Below are positions 7,543-15,105 of a stretch of DNA of 31,115 nt, in pieces. A program made the position numbers and the translations under genes. Every line of letters starts with the position of its first letter. Within the stretch, counting starts at the first letter, position 1. The notes below the pieces were generated by a model. The model saw only the letters and a program-made list of their open reading frames with translations. It was not told where the DNA came from and did not search any database. The stretch is from Lachnospiraceae bacterium UBA2864 (GTDB lineage Bacteria > Bacillota > Clostridia > Lachnospirales > Lachnospiraceae), in the NCBI GenBank assembly GCA_002350525.1, contig DEFA01000023.1, positions 1 to 31,115 on the forward strand, written 5' to 3'.

Positions 7543-8538
7543 TCACTGGTTAGTAGTTAAATTAAACATAAGTGTGAATTTCTCATACAGATCCGACGGG
7601 CCGTCACTGTCAGCTATGAACATAGTATATTCTTTACCGTCAATCTCGGTGATCATGGTAAGAACACTTCCGGCAAGCCTTGTGGTTCCGGTCTTCCATT
7701 CTTTAATATGGATATTTGACGGGAGTTCGTAGCTTCCTGCAAGGAACATATTGGTCGGAGATATATCATCCTGCTTCTCAGTACCGTCAGATTCCAGGTA
7801 AGTATAGGAAAATGTGGTATAGCTGTCAATCTCCTGCAGAATCTCATACTCAGCTGCTTTGTTAATTATGAGATACATATCATACGCAGTTGTGTAGTGA
7901 TCGTCATCATGCAGTCCATGAGGATTTACGAAATGTGAAGCGGTTGCTCCTATATCGGCAGCCTTATCATTCATCATTCTTACAAAGTTTTCTTCGTTAC
8001 CGCCTACATATTCGGCAAGGATAACCGCATAGTCATTGTAAGATCTTATCATAAGTCCGAATAAAAGATTGCGCACAGTTATGGTACAGCCCTTATGAAG
8101 ATTACTTGCAACAGCACCTTCTACCGACAGAACAATATTATGATCGAGAGTCACTTCATCGGACAGGCTGATACGGCCTTTTTCTATGGCATCGCATACA
8201 ACTATGGCTGTCAAAAGCTTCGTTGTCGAAGCGGGATATATGCGTCTGAATGTATTGTAAGCCACAATCGGCTCATTATCCGTATTGTCAATAAGAAGAG
8301 CAGCGAAAGTCGTATCATCGAACGAATCCGTATTAAGAGAAGCATCGTTCTTAATGACAGCAAATCTGTCGCATGCACCGCTCATATCATAAAGAGGCAT
8401 CGAAGAAGTAAAATCCGGAATATCCGAGACTTCAGCTTCAAAGCCGCTTTCAAAGAATATATTCCTGCCCATAAGAACTATAATGCTTATAATGCATATA
8501 ATTATTATGAGCGGAAATATAAGAAATCTCTTACCCAT
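7543..8538 (-). CDS. D-alanyl-D-alanine carboxypeptidase, membrane anchored (S11 family)
   Basis: A 331-residue low-molecular-weight penicillin-binding protein that trims the terminal D-Ala from peptidoglycan stem peptides. It shows all three active-site motifs: Ser104-x-x-Lys107 in PASTTK, Ser166-Tyr-Asn168 in RSYND, and Lys282-Thr-Gly in EWKTGTT. An N-terminal helix (about 5-24) is an uncleaved anchor or signal. The protein ends soon after the catalytic domain, with no PBP5-type C-terminal domain or amphipathic tail, so the N-terminal helix probably holds it in the membrane. I chose the ATG at 8536-8538, 16 bases after the previous stop, with GGGTG upstream; a longer frame would run through the upstream gene. 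Confidence 0.92.
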   Translation of the reverse strand: MGKRFLIFPLIIIICIISIIVLMGRNIFFESGFEAEVSDIPDFTSSMPLYDMSGACDRFAVIKNDASLNTDSFDDTTFAALLIDNTDNEPIVAYNTFRRIYPASTTKLLTAIVVCDAIEKGRISLSDEVTLDHNIVLSVEGAVASNLHKGCTITVRNLLFGLMIRSYNDYAVILAEYVGGNEENFVRMMNDKAADIGATASHFVNPHGLHDDDHYTTAYDMYLIINKAAEYEILQEIDSYTTFSYTYLESDGTEKQDDISPTNMFLAGSYELPSNIHIKEWKTGTTRLAGSVLTMITEIDGKEYTMFIADSDGPSDLYEKFTLMFNLTTNQ

Positions 8539-8554
8539 TGTATTTACACCCTGA

Positions 8555-8956
8555 TCAATGCTTATAAAGCTCTCTCCAGTTAAGATCTCCTCTTTCAAGA
8601 GACTTGATAAGAAGCTCTGCTGAAGCAAGATTTGAAGCAATCGGTATATTGTGAATATCACAAAGAGTAGATATAGTATGGAAATCGTCATTATGAGGCT
8701 GGCTGTTAAGCATAGGCTCTCTGAGGAATATAACAAGATCCATCTGGTTACTCTCTATCTGTGTGGCTATCTGCTGAACACCTCCGAGATGTCCCGCAAG
8801 AAACTTATGTACAGGAACTCCTGATGCTTCTTCAACAAGTCTTCCCGTAGTCTCAGTCGCATATACATCATGATGACTGAGAATTCCCCTATAAGCTATA
8901 CAGAAGTTCTGCATAAGCTTTTTCTTCGCTTCGTGTGCGATTAATACAACATTCAT
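8555..8956 (-). CDS. Methylglyoxal synthase-like protein with altered active site
   Basis: The 133-residue product aligns by eye along the whole methylglyoxal synthase fold: start MNVVLIAHEAKKK, then YATETTG, AGHLGGVQQ, VIFLREPM, PHNDD and NIPIASNLASAEL. In the E. coli enzyme Asp20, Asp71 (the proposed base), Asp91, His98 and Asp101 line the active site. Here these positions read Glu9, Val60, Glu80, His88 and Asp91. The codons are clear (GAA at 8930-8932, GTT at 8777-8779, GAG at 8717-8719). True enzymes turn dihydroxyacetone phosphate into methylglyoxal; with Val60 this one may be inactive or do something else. GGAGG stands eight bases before the ATG. It follows rodA by 19 bases, a known clostridial arrangement, hence the usual name mgsA. 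Confidence 0.85.
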   Translation of the reverse strand: MNVVLIAHEAKKKLMQNFCIAYRGILSHHDVYATETTGRLVEEASGVPVHKFLAGHLGGVQQIATQIESNQMDLVIFLREPMLNSQPHNDDFHTISTLCDIHNIPIASNLASAELLIKSLERGDLNWRELYKH

Positions 8957-8975
8957 TTTAAAATCCTCCGAACAA

Positions 8976-10088
8976 TTAATACCTTCTCTTTTGCAGCGAT
9001 ACATTTAATACAAGTCCGATTCCTATGGCAATACTGAGCAGTGATGAAAGTCCGTAGCTGAACATAGGAAGCGGCAGTCCCGTATTGGGAAGTAGCTGCG
9101 TTGTTACCCCAATATTTATAAATGACTGATATCCTATCAGACATCCAACCCCCATAGCAATAAGCCTGCCACAGTCGTCTCTGGCAAGCCTGGCTACACG
9201 AATACATTGTAACACTATAATAAGAATTATTCCAATAATAATTACGCTTCCGACGAATCCGAAAGCCTCTCCGATAGCCGAAAATATGAAGTCGGTCTGC
9301 TGCTCGGATACAAGTTTGGAATTCTTAACCGATGCTACATTTTCCTCGGGATAAAGTCCCTTGCCGTAAACTTCCCCCGAACCTATGGCGAGCACGGAAT
9401 TCTCCTGCTGCTCTCCTCCTTCCGAGTATTCACTCGGATAGATAAATGACATTATACGATTTCTCTGATAGTCATCAAGAAGCTTCTGATCGGGTTTCTG
9501 GACATACCATATAAATATGCTTCCGATAGGTATAAGGATCAGAAGTATGGTAACTATAAGTCTGTAAGACAGGCCTGCAAGATATACCATGGTTGCCATT
9601 ATCATAAGAAAGCATATCGTTGTCGAAAGGTCAGGCTCTACTACGATGAGACCGGCCGGGATTATAACAGCTATTATAATACGTACTATTCCGCGAAATG
9701 TATTGATCTCGTCATTTTCCTTCAGGTTACTGAGGAATTTCGCGAGAAAGACTATCATTATGATCTTCTCAAGCTCAGATGGCTGGAATATGATTCCACC
9801 GATATCAACCCATCTCTTTGCACCTCCACCGTCGTTACCGACAAGGATAACGGCGAATAACAGTCCGAGCCCTACAAGATATATAACGTTATAAAAGTTA
9901 CATATAATGTGATAATCGAAGAAGGATAAGAATAACATGATGGCGAGGCCTAATCCGACACCGATTGCCTGTTTCATATAGATCTCTTCTTTTACGCTTC
10001 GTATAACTATAACGCCGAAGATCATACAGGCAAGTACAAGTATAAGCAGTATGAAGTTATAATTTTTTATACTTAATTTCTTAAACAT
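8976..10088 (-). CDS. rodA: RodA/FtsW-type peptidoglycan glycosyltransferase
   Basis: A 370-residue SEDS-family membrane protein with about ten membrane helices. Family marks include GGAKRWVDIGGIIFQPSELEKI, VVEPDLSTTICFLMI with the functional Asp after Glu-Pro, and the C-terminal PNTGLPLPMFSYGLSSLL. SEDS proteins polymerise glycan strands from lipid II and work with a class B PBP. The start ATG at 10086-10088 has AAGGA close upstream. It follows the PBP2 gene by 19 bases, so the partner pair is co-transcribed; that and the mreCD context favour RodA over FtsW or SpoVE. In many clostridial clusters minCDE stands between these two genes; here it does not. Confidence 0.93.
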   Translation of the reverse strand: MFKKLSIKNYNFILLILVLACMIFGVIVIRSVKEEIYMKQAIGVGLGLAIMLFLSFFDYHIICNFYNVIYLVGLGLLFAVILVGNDGGGAKRWVDIGGIIFQPSELEKIIMIVFLAKFLSNLKENDEINTFRGIVRIIIAVIIPAGLIVVEPDLSTTICFLMIMATMVYLAGLSYRLIVTILLILIPIGSIFIWYVQKPDQKLLDDYQRNRIMSFIYPSEYSEGGEQQENSVLAIGSGEVYGKGLYPEENVASVKNSKLVSEQQTDFIFSAIGEAFGFVGSVIIIGIILIIVLQCIRVARLARDDCGRLIAMGVGCLIGYQSFINIGVTTQLLPNTGLPLPMFSYGLSSLLSIAIGIGLVLNVSLQKRRY

Positions 10089-10107
10089 GACATCCTTAAA
10101 TATATAA

Positions 10108-12960
10108 TCAGTCTCCGGCCGAGCTCTTGTTTGTTTCGAACTTGGCATTTACAAGAGATTCTTTATCGTAAAGATATGCATATACGAATCCTGCAAGCTG
10201 ACCTGCATTCCTTGAAGTATAACCGTTAGGAATGATAACAGTTACGGATACCTCGGGATTCTCAAAAGGTGCATAGCTTATAAAAAGTGCATTTGCGGGA
10301 TGATTCTCTCCTACCTGCGCAGTACCGGTTTTACCGGCAATAGCGACCCCTACACCGTTAAGCATTTTATCATCGGAAAGGTCATCGGTAACAACGAGTC
10401 TCATACCGGTACGGATCTTATCCCACATTTCGGGGCTTCCGTCCACCTGAGAATATACGGTATGAGGTGCCTCCTGGATGATATTTCCGTTATAGTCCGT
10501 AATGCGGCTCAGGATTGAAAGATCATATACGGTACCGTTATTGGCAATACCGGTTATGTACTTGGCCATCTGTATCGGGGCATACTGGTTGGTTCCCTGT
10601 CCTATGGCTGAAGTAACCGAGTCCATATCCGACAGATGAGGAGCGGCTTCGTCAAGCTCAAGGCCCGATTTGTCTCCCAGTCCGAACTGCGCTGCATATT
10701 TGTTGAGTCTTACGAGACCGGAATTATCATTATATCTTCCGCTTCCCATGGCAAGTCTCCAACCTACTTCATAGAAGAAATAGTTACAGGAAACATCGAT
10801 TGCTGTTGGAATGTTTATAACACCGTGGTTGGTATTGTAATCTCTGTGAATCCAGCACTGAGGCTTGGTATAGGCCTTTTCAAACACACCCTGATCGGCA
10901 ATGAATTCATCCAGACCGAGAACGCCTTCATTAATTCCGGCAACCGTTGTAACTATCTTAAATGTAGATCCGGGAGCGGATAGCATCTGACAGCTTCTGT
11001 TCATAAGCGGACTGGAGTTGTTAAGCAGGAGCGCATTATAATAATCCGGATCGACACGGTTTGTCAGGAAGTTGTTATCATAACTCGGATAACTTACAAG
11101 TGCTCTTACCTCACCCGTGGCAACATCAGTAACCACTATACTTCCCGAGCAGGGCTCAAGATTAAGCATGGAAGGCGTGATCTCACTGCTTCTGAGCTTC
11201 GTGATGAAGAAATTATAGCTGTTCATACCACCGTTTTTTAAGGTGGCATAATCTATATCTCCTTCCCTGTTAAGAATTCTCTGATCATATATAAGTTCGA
11301 TCACGTCATATCCGGATATAATACCCTGACGGATCATATTTGTAAGAATCCTGTTGTTGAAGTTTGAATTATCTTTAAGATTTTCTATAACGTAGTCCTT
11401 AAGGAGGCCGTAAATATCATCGTTATCATGATATGATCCGGCTTCTTCTATAGAACGCGTATCGATTGCTTCAACACTGATACAGTATTTCAGAAAATCC
11501 TGAAGACTTGAAGCTTCGTTGGTGTAATCTATAAACTGCTGTGCATGAAGATCCAGTTTACCGTAATCGTAAATCTTATCTTCACTGAGCATCTCGCAGA
11601 CATATTCGCAATAATCTTTATATTCCGGCGATAGATCAATGAGTGCAACATTATTCTCGCCCATGAGCTCGCTCATCCGCTGAAGAGCCTCTTCCTGATG
11701 GATAAGGAAATTCTGATAAACCGAGCTTTCAAGCTCTGTAGCATCGGGACCGGCCATATGTTCAAGTGACAGCTGATTATTATTGAAAAATGCAGCGTAT
11801 ACGTCAGTTATCGGTATATCTTTGTTGGCATTATAATCCGGTGCATAAGCGACGTCGACAAGGTGGCTTATAAGGATATTGGATATCTCCTGCTCGAGCA
11901 TGTCGTAACAGTACATCTGAAGATCAGCATCTATAGAAAGATAAACATCATTTCCGGCGAGAGCCGGGGTTGAATCCTTTACTTCAAGCACCTTTCCGAG
12001 ATTATCAACGTAAAGTGTCTGGGTACCGTCGGTTCCGTGAAGCTGAGCCTCATAGATCTTTTCCACACCGGCCTTACCTACATAATCTTCGCTGTCGTAT
12101 ATATTTCCGGTATCAAGCTCGTTTAATCTGTCAATATCTTCCTGCGAAGCCTTACCGATATAGCCGATTATATGTGCAAAATATTCAGCATCGTTATATT
12201 TCCTGATGGAAGTAACGACGATATCCATACCCAGAAGCATGTCCTTTGCCTCGACAAGTGAGGCACGGCTGCTTTCAGAGATATTATGGGCAATCTCAAC
12301 AGGTACATACTGCTTAAAACGATTCATCCAGAGATTATATCTGCAGTTAAGAATCTGATATGCTTCTTCAGGCGGATATTCAGAACTTATACCGAAAAGA
12401 TTATACAAGTACTGTGCAGTCTCCTCCGGAGTTGAATTAATCTGCTCTTCCGTCAGCTTATCGATTGAATTTACGGAATAGACATCCTTAAGAAACAACT
12501 TGAGCTGGGTATCCTTTACGCGGTAAGAATACTTTCCGTTGCTGTACTTAAGATTAAAAGATATGTCGATGTCATCGCCGTTCTTATGAAGAATATCGAG
12601 AGTATTCTTTATGATACGGTTTTTAAGCTCATTATCCGATATGCCCATCTGTTTGGCTGTATCGGACAGGGAACTGTCATTTCCGTAGGTAAGCGTATAA
12701 GCCATCTCGTTATAAGCAAGCAGCTTACCGTTCACATCATATATATTTCCTCTTATGGAACTGACCTGAAGAGTCTTCTCCGAACGTACATCGATAGTTT
12801 CGGTATATTGATTACCCTGTTTTACCTGCAGGGTAAAAAGTCGGTTAACCAGTACAACAAAAAGGACAATGATAAGAACAGTGATAGGAAATATCCTGCT
12901 TTTCAAATATTCTAATGTAATTTCCTTAACAGCTATAAGGAAATCCTTAAATAGTCTCAT
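10108..12960 (-). CDS. mrdA: Penicillin-binding protein 2, large form with inserted domain
   Basis: A 950-residue class B transpeptidase for side-wall synthesis. A membrane helix (about 23-44) is followed by the dimerisation region (about 60-335) and the transpeptidase domain with Ser665-x-x-Lys668 in SAPGSTFK, Ser724-Cys-Asn726 in DVSCNYFF, and Lys877-Thr-Gly in AGKTGTAQ. Between LSIDADLQMY (341-350) and GSIVVTDVATGEV (606-618), normally about 20-30 residues apart, lies an extra segment of about 240 mainly helical residues. Cys702, His712 and Cys725 around the SxN motif resemble the zinc-type PBPs of C. difficile; that is inference. The ATG overlaps the mreD stop by four bases. Confidence 0.95.
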   Translation of the reverse strand: MRLFKDFLIAVKEITLEYLKSRIFPITVLIIVLFVVLVNRLFTLQVKQGNQYTETIDVRSEKTLQVSSIRGNIYDVNGKLLAYNEMAYTLTYGNDSSLSDTAKQMGISDNELKNRIIKNTLDILHKNGDDIDISFNLKYSNGKYSYRVKDTQLKLFLKDVYSVNSIDKLTEEQINSTPEETAQYLYNLFGISSEYPPEEAYQILNCRYNLWMNRFKQYVPVEIAHNISESSRASLVEAKDMLLGMDIVVTSIRKYNDAEYFAHIIGYIGKASQEDIDRLNELDTGNIYDSEDYVGKAGVEKIYEAQLHGTDGTQTLYVDNLGKVLEVKDSTPALAGNDVYLSIDADLQMYCYDMLEQEISNILISHLVDVAYAPDYNANKDIPITDVYAAFFNNNQLSLEHMAGPDATELESSVYQNFLIHQEEALQRMSELMGENNVALIDLSPEYKDYCEYVCEMLSEDKIYDYGKLDLHAQQFIDYTNEASSLQDFLKYCISVEAIDTRSIEEAGSYHDNDDIYGLLKDYVIENLKDNSNFNNRILTNMIRQGIISGYDVIELIYDQRILNREGDIDYATLKNGGMNSYNFFITKLRSSEITPSMLNLEPCSGSIVVTDVATGEVRALVSYPSYDNNFLTNRVDPDYYNALLLNNSSPLMNRSCQMLSAPGSTFKIVTTVAGINEGVLGLDEFIADQGVFEKAYTKPQCWIHRDYNTNHGVINIPTAIDVSCNYFFYEVGWRLAMGSGRYNDNSGLVRLNKYAAQFGLGDKSGLELDEAAPHLSDMDSVTSAIGQGTNQYAPIQMAKYITGIANNGTVYDLSILSRITDYNGNIIQEAPHTVYSQVDGSPEMWDKIRTGMRLVVTDDLSDDKMLNGVGVAIAGKTGTAQVGENHPANALFISYAPFENPEVSVTVIIPNGYTSRNAGQLAGFVYAYLYDKESLVNAKFETNKSSAGD

Positions 12961-13463
12961 CTCTTCTCACTAACTCTCTTTTTAAGAGATTTGTTGATCT
13001 TTACGTAGATTCTGTAGATTATTACCGTAAAGATAATAGTCGCAATTGTTTCGGGCATTATGACATGCACAAAGAAATACAGATAGTCTGTCCTGTTTCT
13101 CAGAAGATAAGTCGCTATGAATATGACAGTATTAAATGTAATCTCGTCGGCAAACATGATAAGTACCGGAAGAAGTGCATTTTCAAGGATAAAGCTTTTG
13201 TGAAAAAAACCGTTTATATATCCTATTGTCATAAATAGCAGCATATACGGACCTAAAAGCGTATTAAAAAAGACATCCATAAAAAAGCCTGATACCAGAC
13301 CGGTAAGCATTCCCTCACGTCGTCCTCTCATAACTCCGAAAGACATGGTTATGATCATGAGAAGATTCGGGGAAAAACCTGCTGCATCATGGAAAGAAAG
13401 GATCGTTGTCTGAAACAGAAACGATAAGATTATTAAGATGAATATAGTTATAATTCGTCTCAT
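12957..13463 (-). CDS. mreD: Rod shape-determining protein MreD
   Basis: A 168-residue membrane protein with five to six predicted helices, starting RRIITIFILIILSFLFQTTIL. The SPNLLMIITMSFGVMRGRREGMLTGLVSGF region is typical of MreD. It belongs to the elongasome with MreC, RodA and PBP2. The C-terminus is strongly basic. It starts in a one-base TAATG overlap with mreC and ends in a four-base ATGA overlap with the PBP2 gene, so translation of the three is probably coupled. Confidence 0.93.
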   Translation of the reverse strand: MRRIITIFILIILSFLFQTTILSFHDAAGFSPNLLMIITMSFGVMRGRREGMLTGLVSGFFMDVFFNTLLGPYMLLFMTIGYINGFFHKSFILENALLPVLIMFADEITFNTVIFIATYLLRNRTDYLYFFVHVIMPETIATIIFTVIIYRIYVKINKSLKKRVSEKR

Positions 13464-14314
13464 TAGTGCGATATTTCCTGCTTACGGTCTAATATTACGA
13501 AAACGTCCTTGACCTCCGAGAAATCTACGGAAGGCGCAATCTTTGCGGTCTTCGTAAGGTTATTCGAATCATTTGTAATATCTATAACATAACCCACAGT
13601 GATACCGTACAGATATCTGTCGGATACGTTTGAGGTTATGACTCTGTCACCCTGTGATATATTGGCATTTTTATCTATATCCACGCCGAGAATATAGCCG
13701 CTTTCCATTGTAGAGAGGCTTCCTTCAATAGTACATATGGTTCCGTTAACGCCTATCTCTCCCGTTATATAGGAATGGTCATCAATGATGGCCCTTACCT
13801 TGGCATAGTCGGCATAAGATTCAGTAACGATACCCAGAAGTCCGTTATCGCACAGAACATTGCAGTTTTCGTATACGTTGTCGTTAAGACCTTTATCTAT
13901 GTAGAATTCGTTGAACCATTTGGAACCTGATACGGAGAAAACTCTCGCAGCGGTCTTGTTATAGTCCGGATAAAGAGCATCCAGATCGTACAGACGTCTC
14001 AGTTCCGTGAGCTCTGTAAGCTCGGCCTGATTCTGATTAAGCTCTTTCTGGTACTCGCTTATCTGCTGCTTTAATTCTTCATTTTCTTTTTTTAGCTCTC
14101 TGATATCGCCGAATACCTGAAGCTTTTCATCAATATATTCTCCTATATTGTTAACGCCCTTCTGAAGAGGAACTATAAGCTTTCCCGTCAGGGTTTTGAC
14201 GGGACGAAGGCTGTTCGGACTGAAAGCAGACACAACAATAAGCACTATACAGATAACCGATAGTGCCAGATACAGATATTTTGGACTTATATCCTTATTC
14301 CAATTGAACTTCAA
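13463..14314 (-). CDS. mreC: Rod shape-determining protein MreC
   Basis: A 283-residue bitopic protein with a short cytoplasmic N-terminus, a membrane helix (about 12-29), a coiled coil (about 62-110, RELKKENEELKQQISEYQKE), and the beta-rich MreC core (about 120-278) with the GLLGIVTESYADYAKVRAI segment. It scaffolds the elongation machinery outside the membrane. The start is TTG at 14312-14314, inside a four-base TTGA overlap with the radC stop; AAAGGAG lies about 11 bases upstream within radC. No mreB precedes it; radC is directly adjacent. Confidence 0.93.
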   Translation of the reverse strand: MKFNWNKDISPKYLYLALSVICIVLIVVSAFSPNSLRPVKTLTGKLIVPLQKGVNNIGEYIDEKLQVFGDIRELKKENEELKQQISEYQKELNQNQAELTELTELRRLYDLDALYPDYNKTAARVFSVSGSKWFNEFYIDKGLNDNVYENCNVLCDNGLLGIVTESYADYAKVRAIIDDHSYITGEIGVNGTICTIEGSLSTMESGYILGVDIDKNANISQGDRVITSNVSDRYLYGITVGYVIDITNDSNNLTKTAKIAPSVDFSEVKDVFVILDRKQEISH

Positions 14315-15003
14315 AGCAGTTCGCGCTCCTTTAAACTTACATATACCCTGTCACCGACTATGATATGATCCAGAAGACGAATTCCGAGAACCTCGCCTGC
14401 CTGCATGATATTTCTTGAGACGGCTATGTCTTCAAGACTCGGTTCGGGATTACCCGAAGGATGATTATGCAGGATGACCATAGATACGGCATCACATTTG
14501 AGAGCCTCCGCTAAAAGATCCCTTACGGAAAGAAGGGATCTGTCTATACTTCCCGAAGATACAAGGATTTCCTTGATAACGGAGTTTGATGCGGTCATAA
14601 AAAGCGCATATACTCTTTCCTTATTAAGAAATCTTGTTTTCTCCATAAAGTAGGAAGCTACAGATTGTGAATCATTGAGACAGAGACTGGATTTAAACTT
14701 TTCAGAAGAAATCCTTTTGGATATCTCAGTTAATGCAATGATCTGACAGGCTTTGGTCATTCCAACGCCCCTTATCTTCATCAGCTGATCGGGGGAACTG
14801 TAACATAAACCCGGAAGACCTTTATATACAGGGTTACTGTTAAGGATAAGCTGGGCAAGCTGTATGGCACTGTGTTCTCTGGTACCGCTTCTGAGTATTA
14901 TAGCCAGAAGTTCAGCATCGGACATTACTTCCGCACCGCCTGACAACAGCTTTTCAACAGGTTTCTCGCTGTCAGCCATATCCTTAATTCTTAAACTGTT
15001 CAT
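14311..15003 (-). CDS. radC: RadC family JAB-domain protein
   Basis: A 230-residue protein. An N-terminal helix-hairpin-helix-like part (LMKIRGVGMTKACQIIALTE, about 74-93) is followed by a JAMM metalloprotease-like domain with HNHPSGNPEPSLED (His179, His181, Asp192), an intact zinc motif. The real role of RadC is uncertain; the older link to DNA repair is not well supported. The family start pattern (LRIKDM...EKLL) fits the ATG at 15001-15003, though I see no good ribosome binding site. It is the first gene of the left-hand unit, about 50 bases after the likely transcription start. In many clostridia radC precedes mreB; here mreB is missing. Confidence 0.92.
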   Translation of the reverse strand: MNSLRIKDMADSEKPVEKLLSGGAEVMSDAELLAIILRSGTREHSAIQLAQLILNSNPVYKGLPGLCYSSPDQLMKIRGVGMTKACQIIALTEISKRISSEKFKSSLCLNDSQSVASYFMEKTRFLNKERVYALFMTASNSVIKEILVSSGSIDRSLLSVRDLLAEALKCDAVSMVILHNHPSGNPEPSLEDIAVSRNIMQAGEVLGIRLLDHIIVGDRVYVSLKERELL

Positions 15004-15009
15004 ATATAC

Positions 15010-15049
15010 ATTACATAAAGTGGATTGTAATTCTTAATGCAGATTACAA
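15010..15049. promoter_or_regulatory. Three TGTAAT/ATTACA half-sites in the radC leader
   Basis: On the plus strand, ATTACA at 15010-15015, TGTAAT at 15026-15031 and ATTACA at 15043-15048 form two overlapping dyads. The pair TTGTAAT (15025-15031) and ATTACAA (15043-15049) is perfect over seven bases with an 11-base loop. It could be an operator just downstream of the promoter or an mRNA hairpin before radC. AT-rich sequence gives such dyads by chance fairly often. Confidence 0.35.
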
Positions 15050-15058
15050 CGGGTATAT

Positions 15059-15067
15059 ATTATATCA
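15059..15067 (-). promoter_or_regulatory. Extended -10 promoter for the radC-to-rluD unit
   Basis: On the minus strand the nine bases TGATATAAT match the extended -10 consensus TGnTATAAT exactly. A TTGACA at 15072-15077 is only seven bases before the hexamer, too close to act as its -35. Predicted start is near 15052, giving a leader of about 49 bases. The same nine bases occur before galE. Confidence 0.6.
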
Positions 15068-15105
15068 TAATTGTCAAATCACGTGTTTTTAGATTTTATT
15101 AAGGT

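Larger units (their letters stand above)
15004..15105 (-). other. Spacer between the two transcription units
   Basis: This is the only gap above 40 bases between 1316 and 30975. It holds a promoter for radC and three TGTAAT/ATTACA half-sites. I see no GC-rich terminator hairpin with a T-run for the upstream unit; ATTAA-ACC-TTAAT just after the upstream stop is weak. Read-through into radC is therefore likely. Confidence 0.6.

Noticed and set aside
15072..15077. TTGACA as a -35 for the radC promoter
   Set aside because: Only seven bases separate it from TATAAT, and no good -10 lies 16-18 bases downstream of it.
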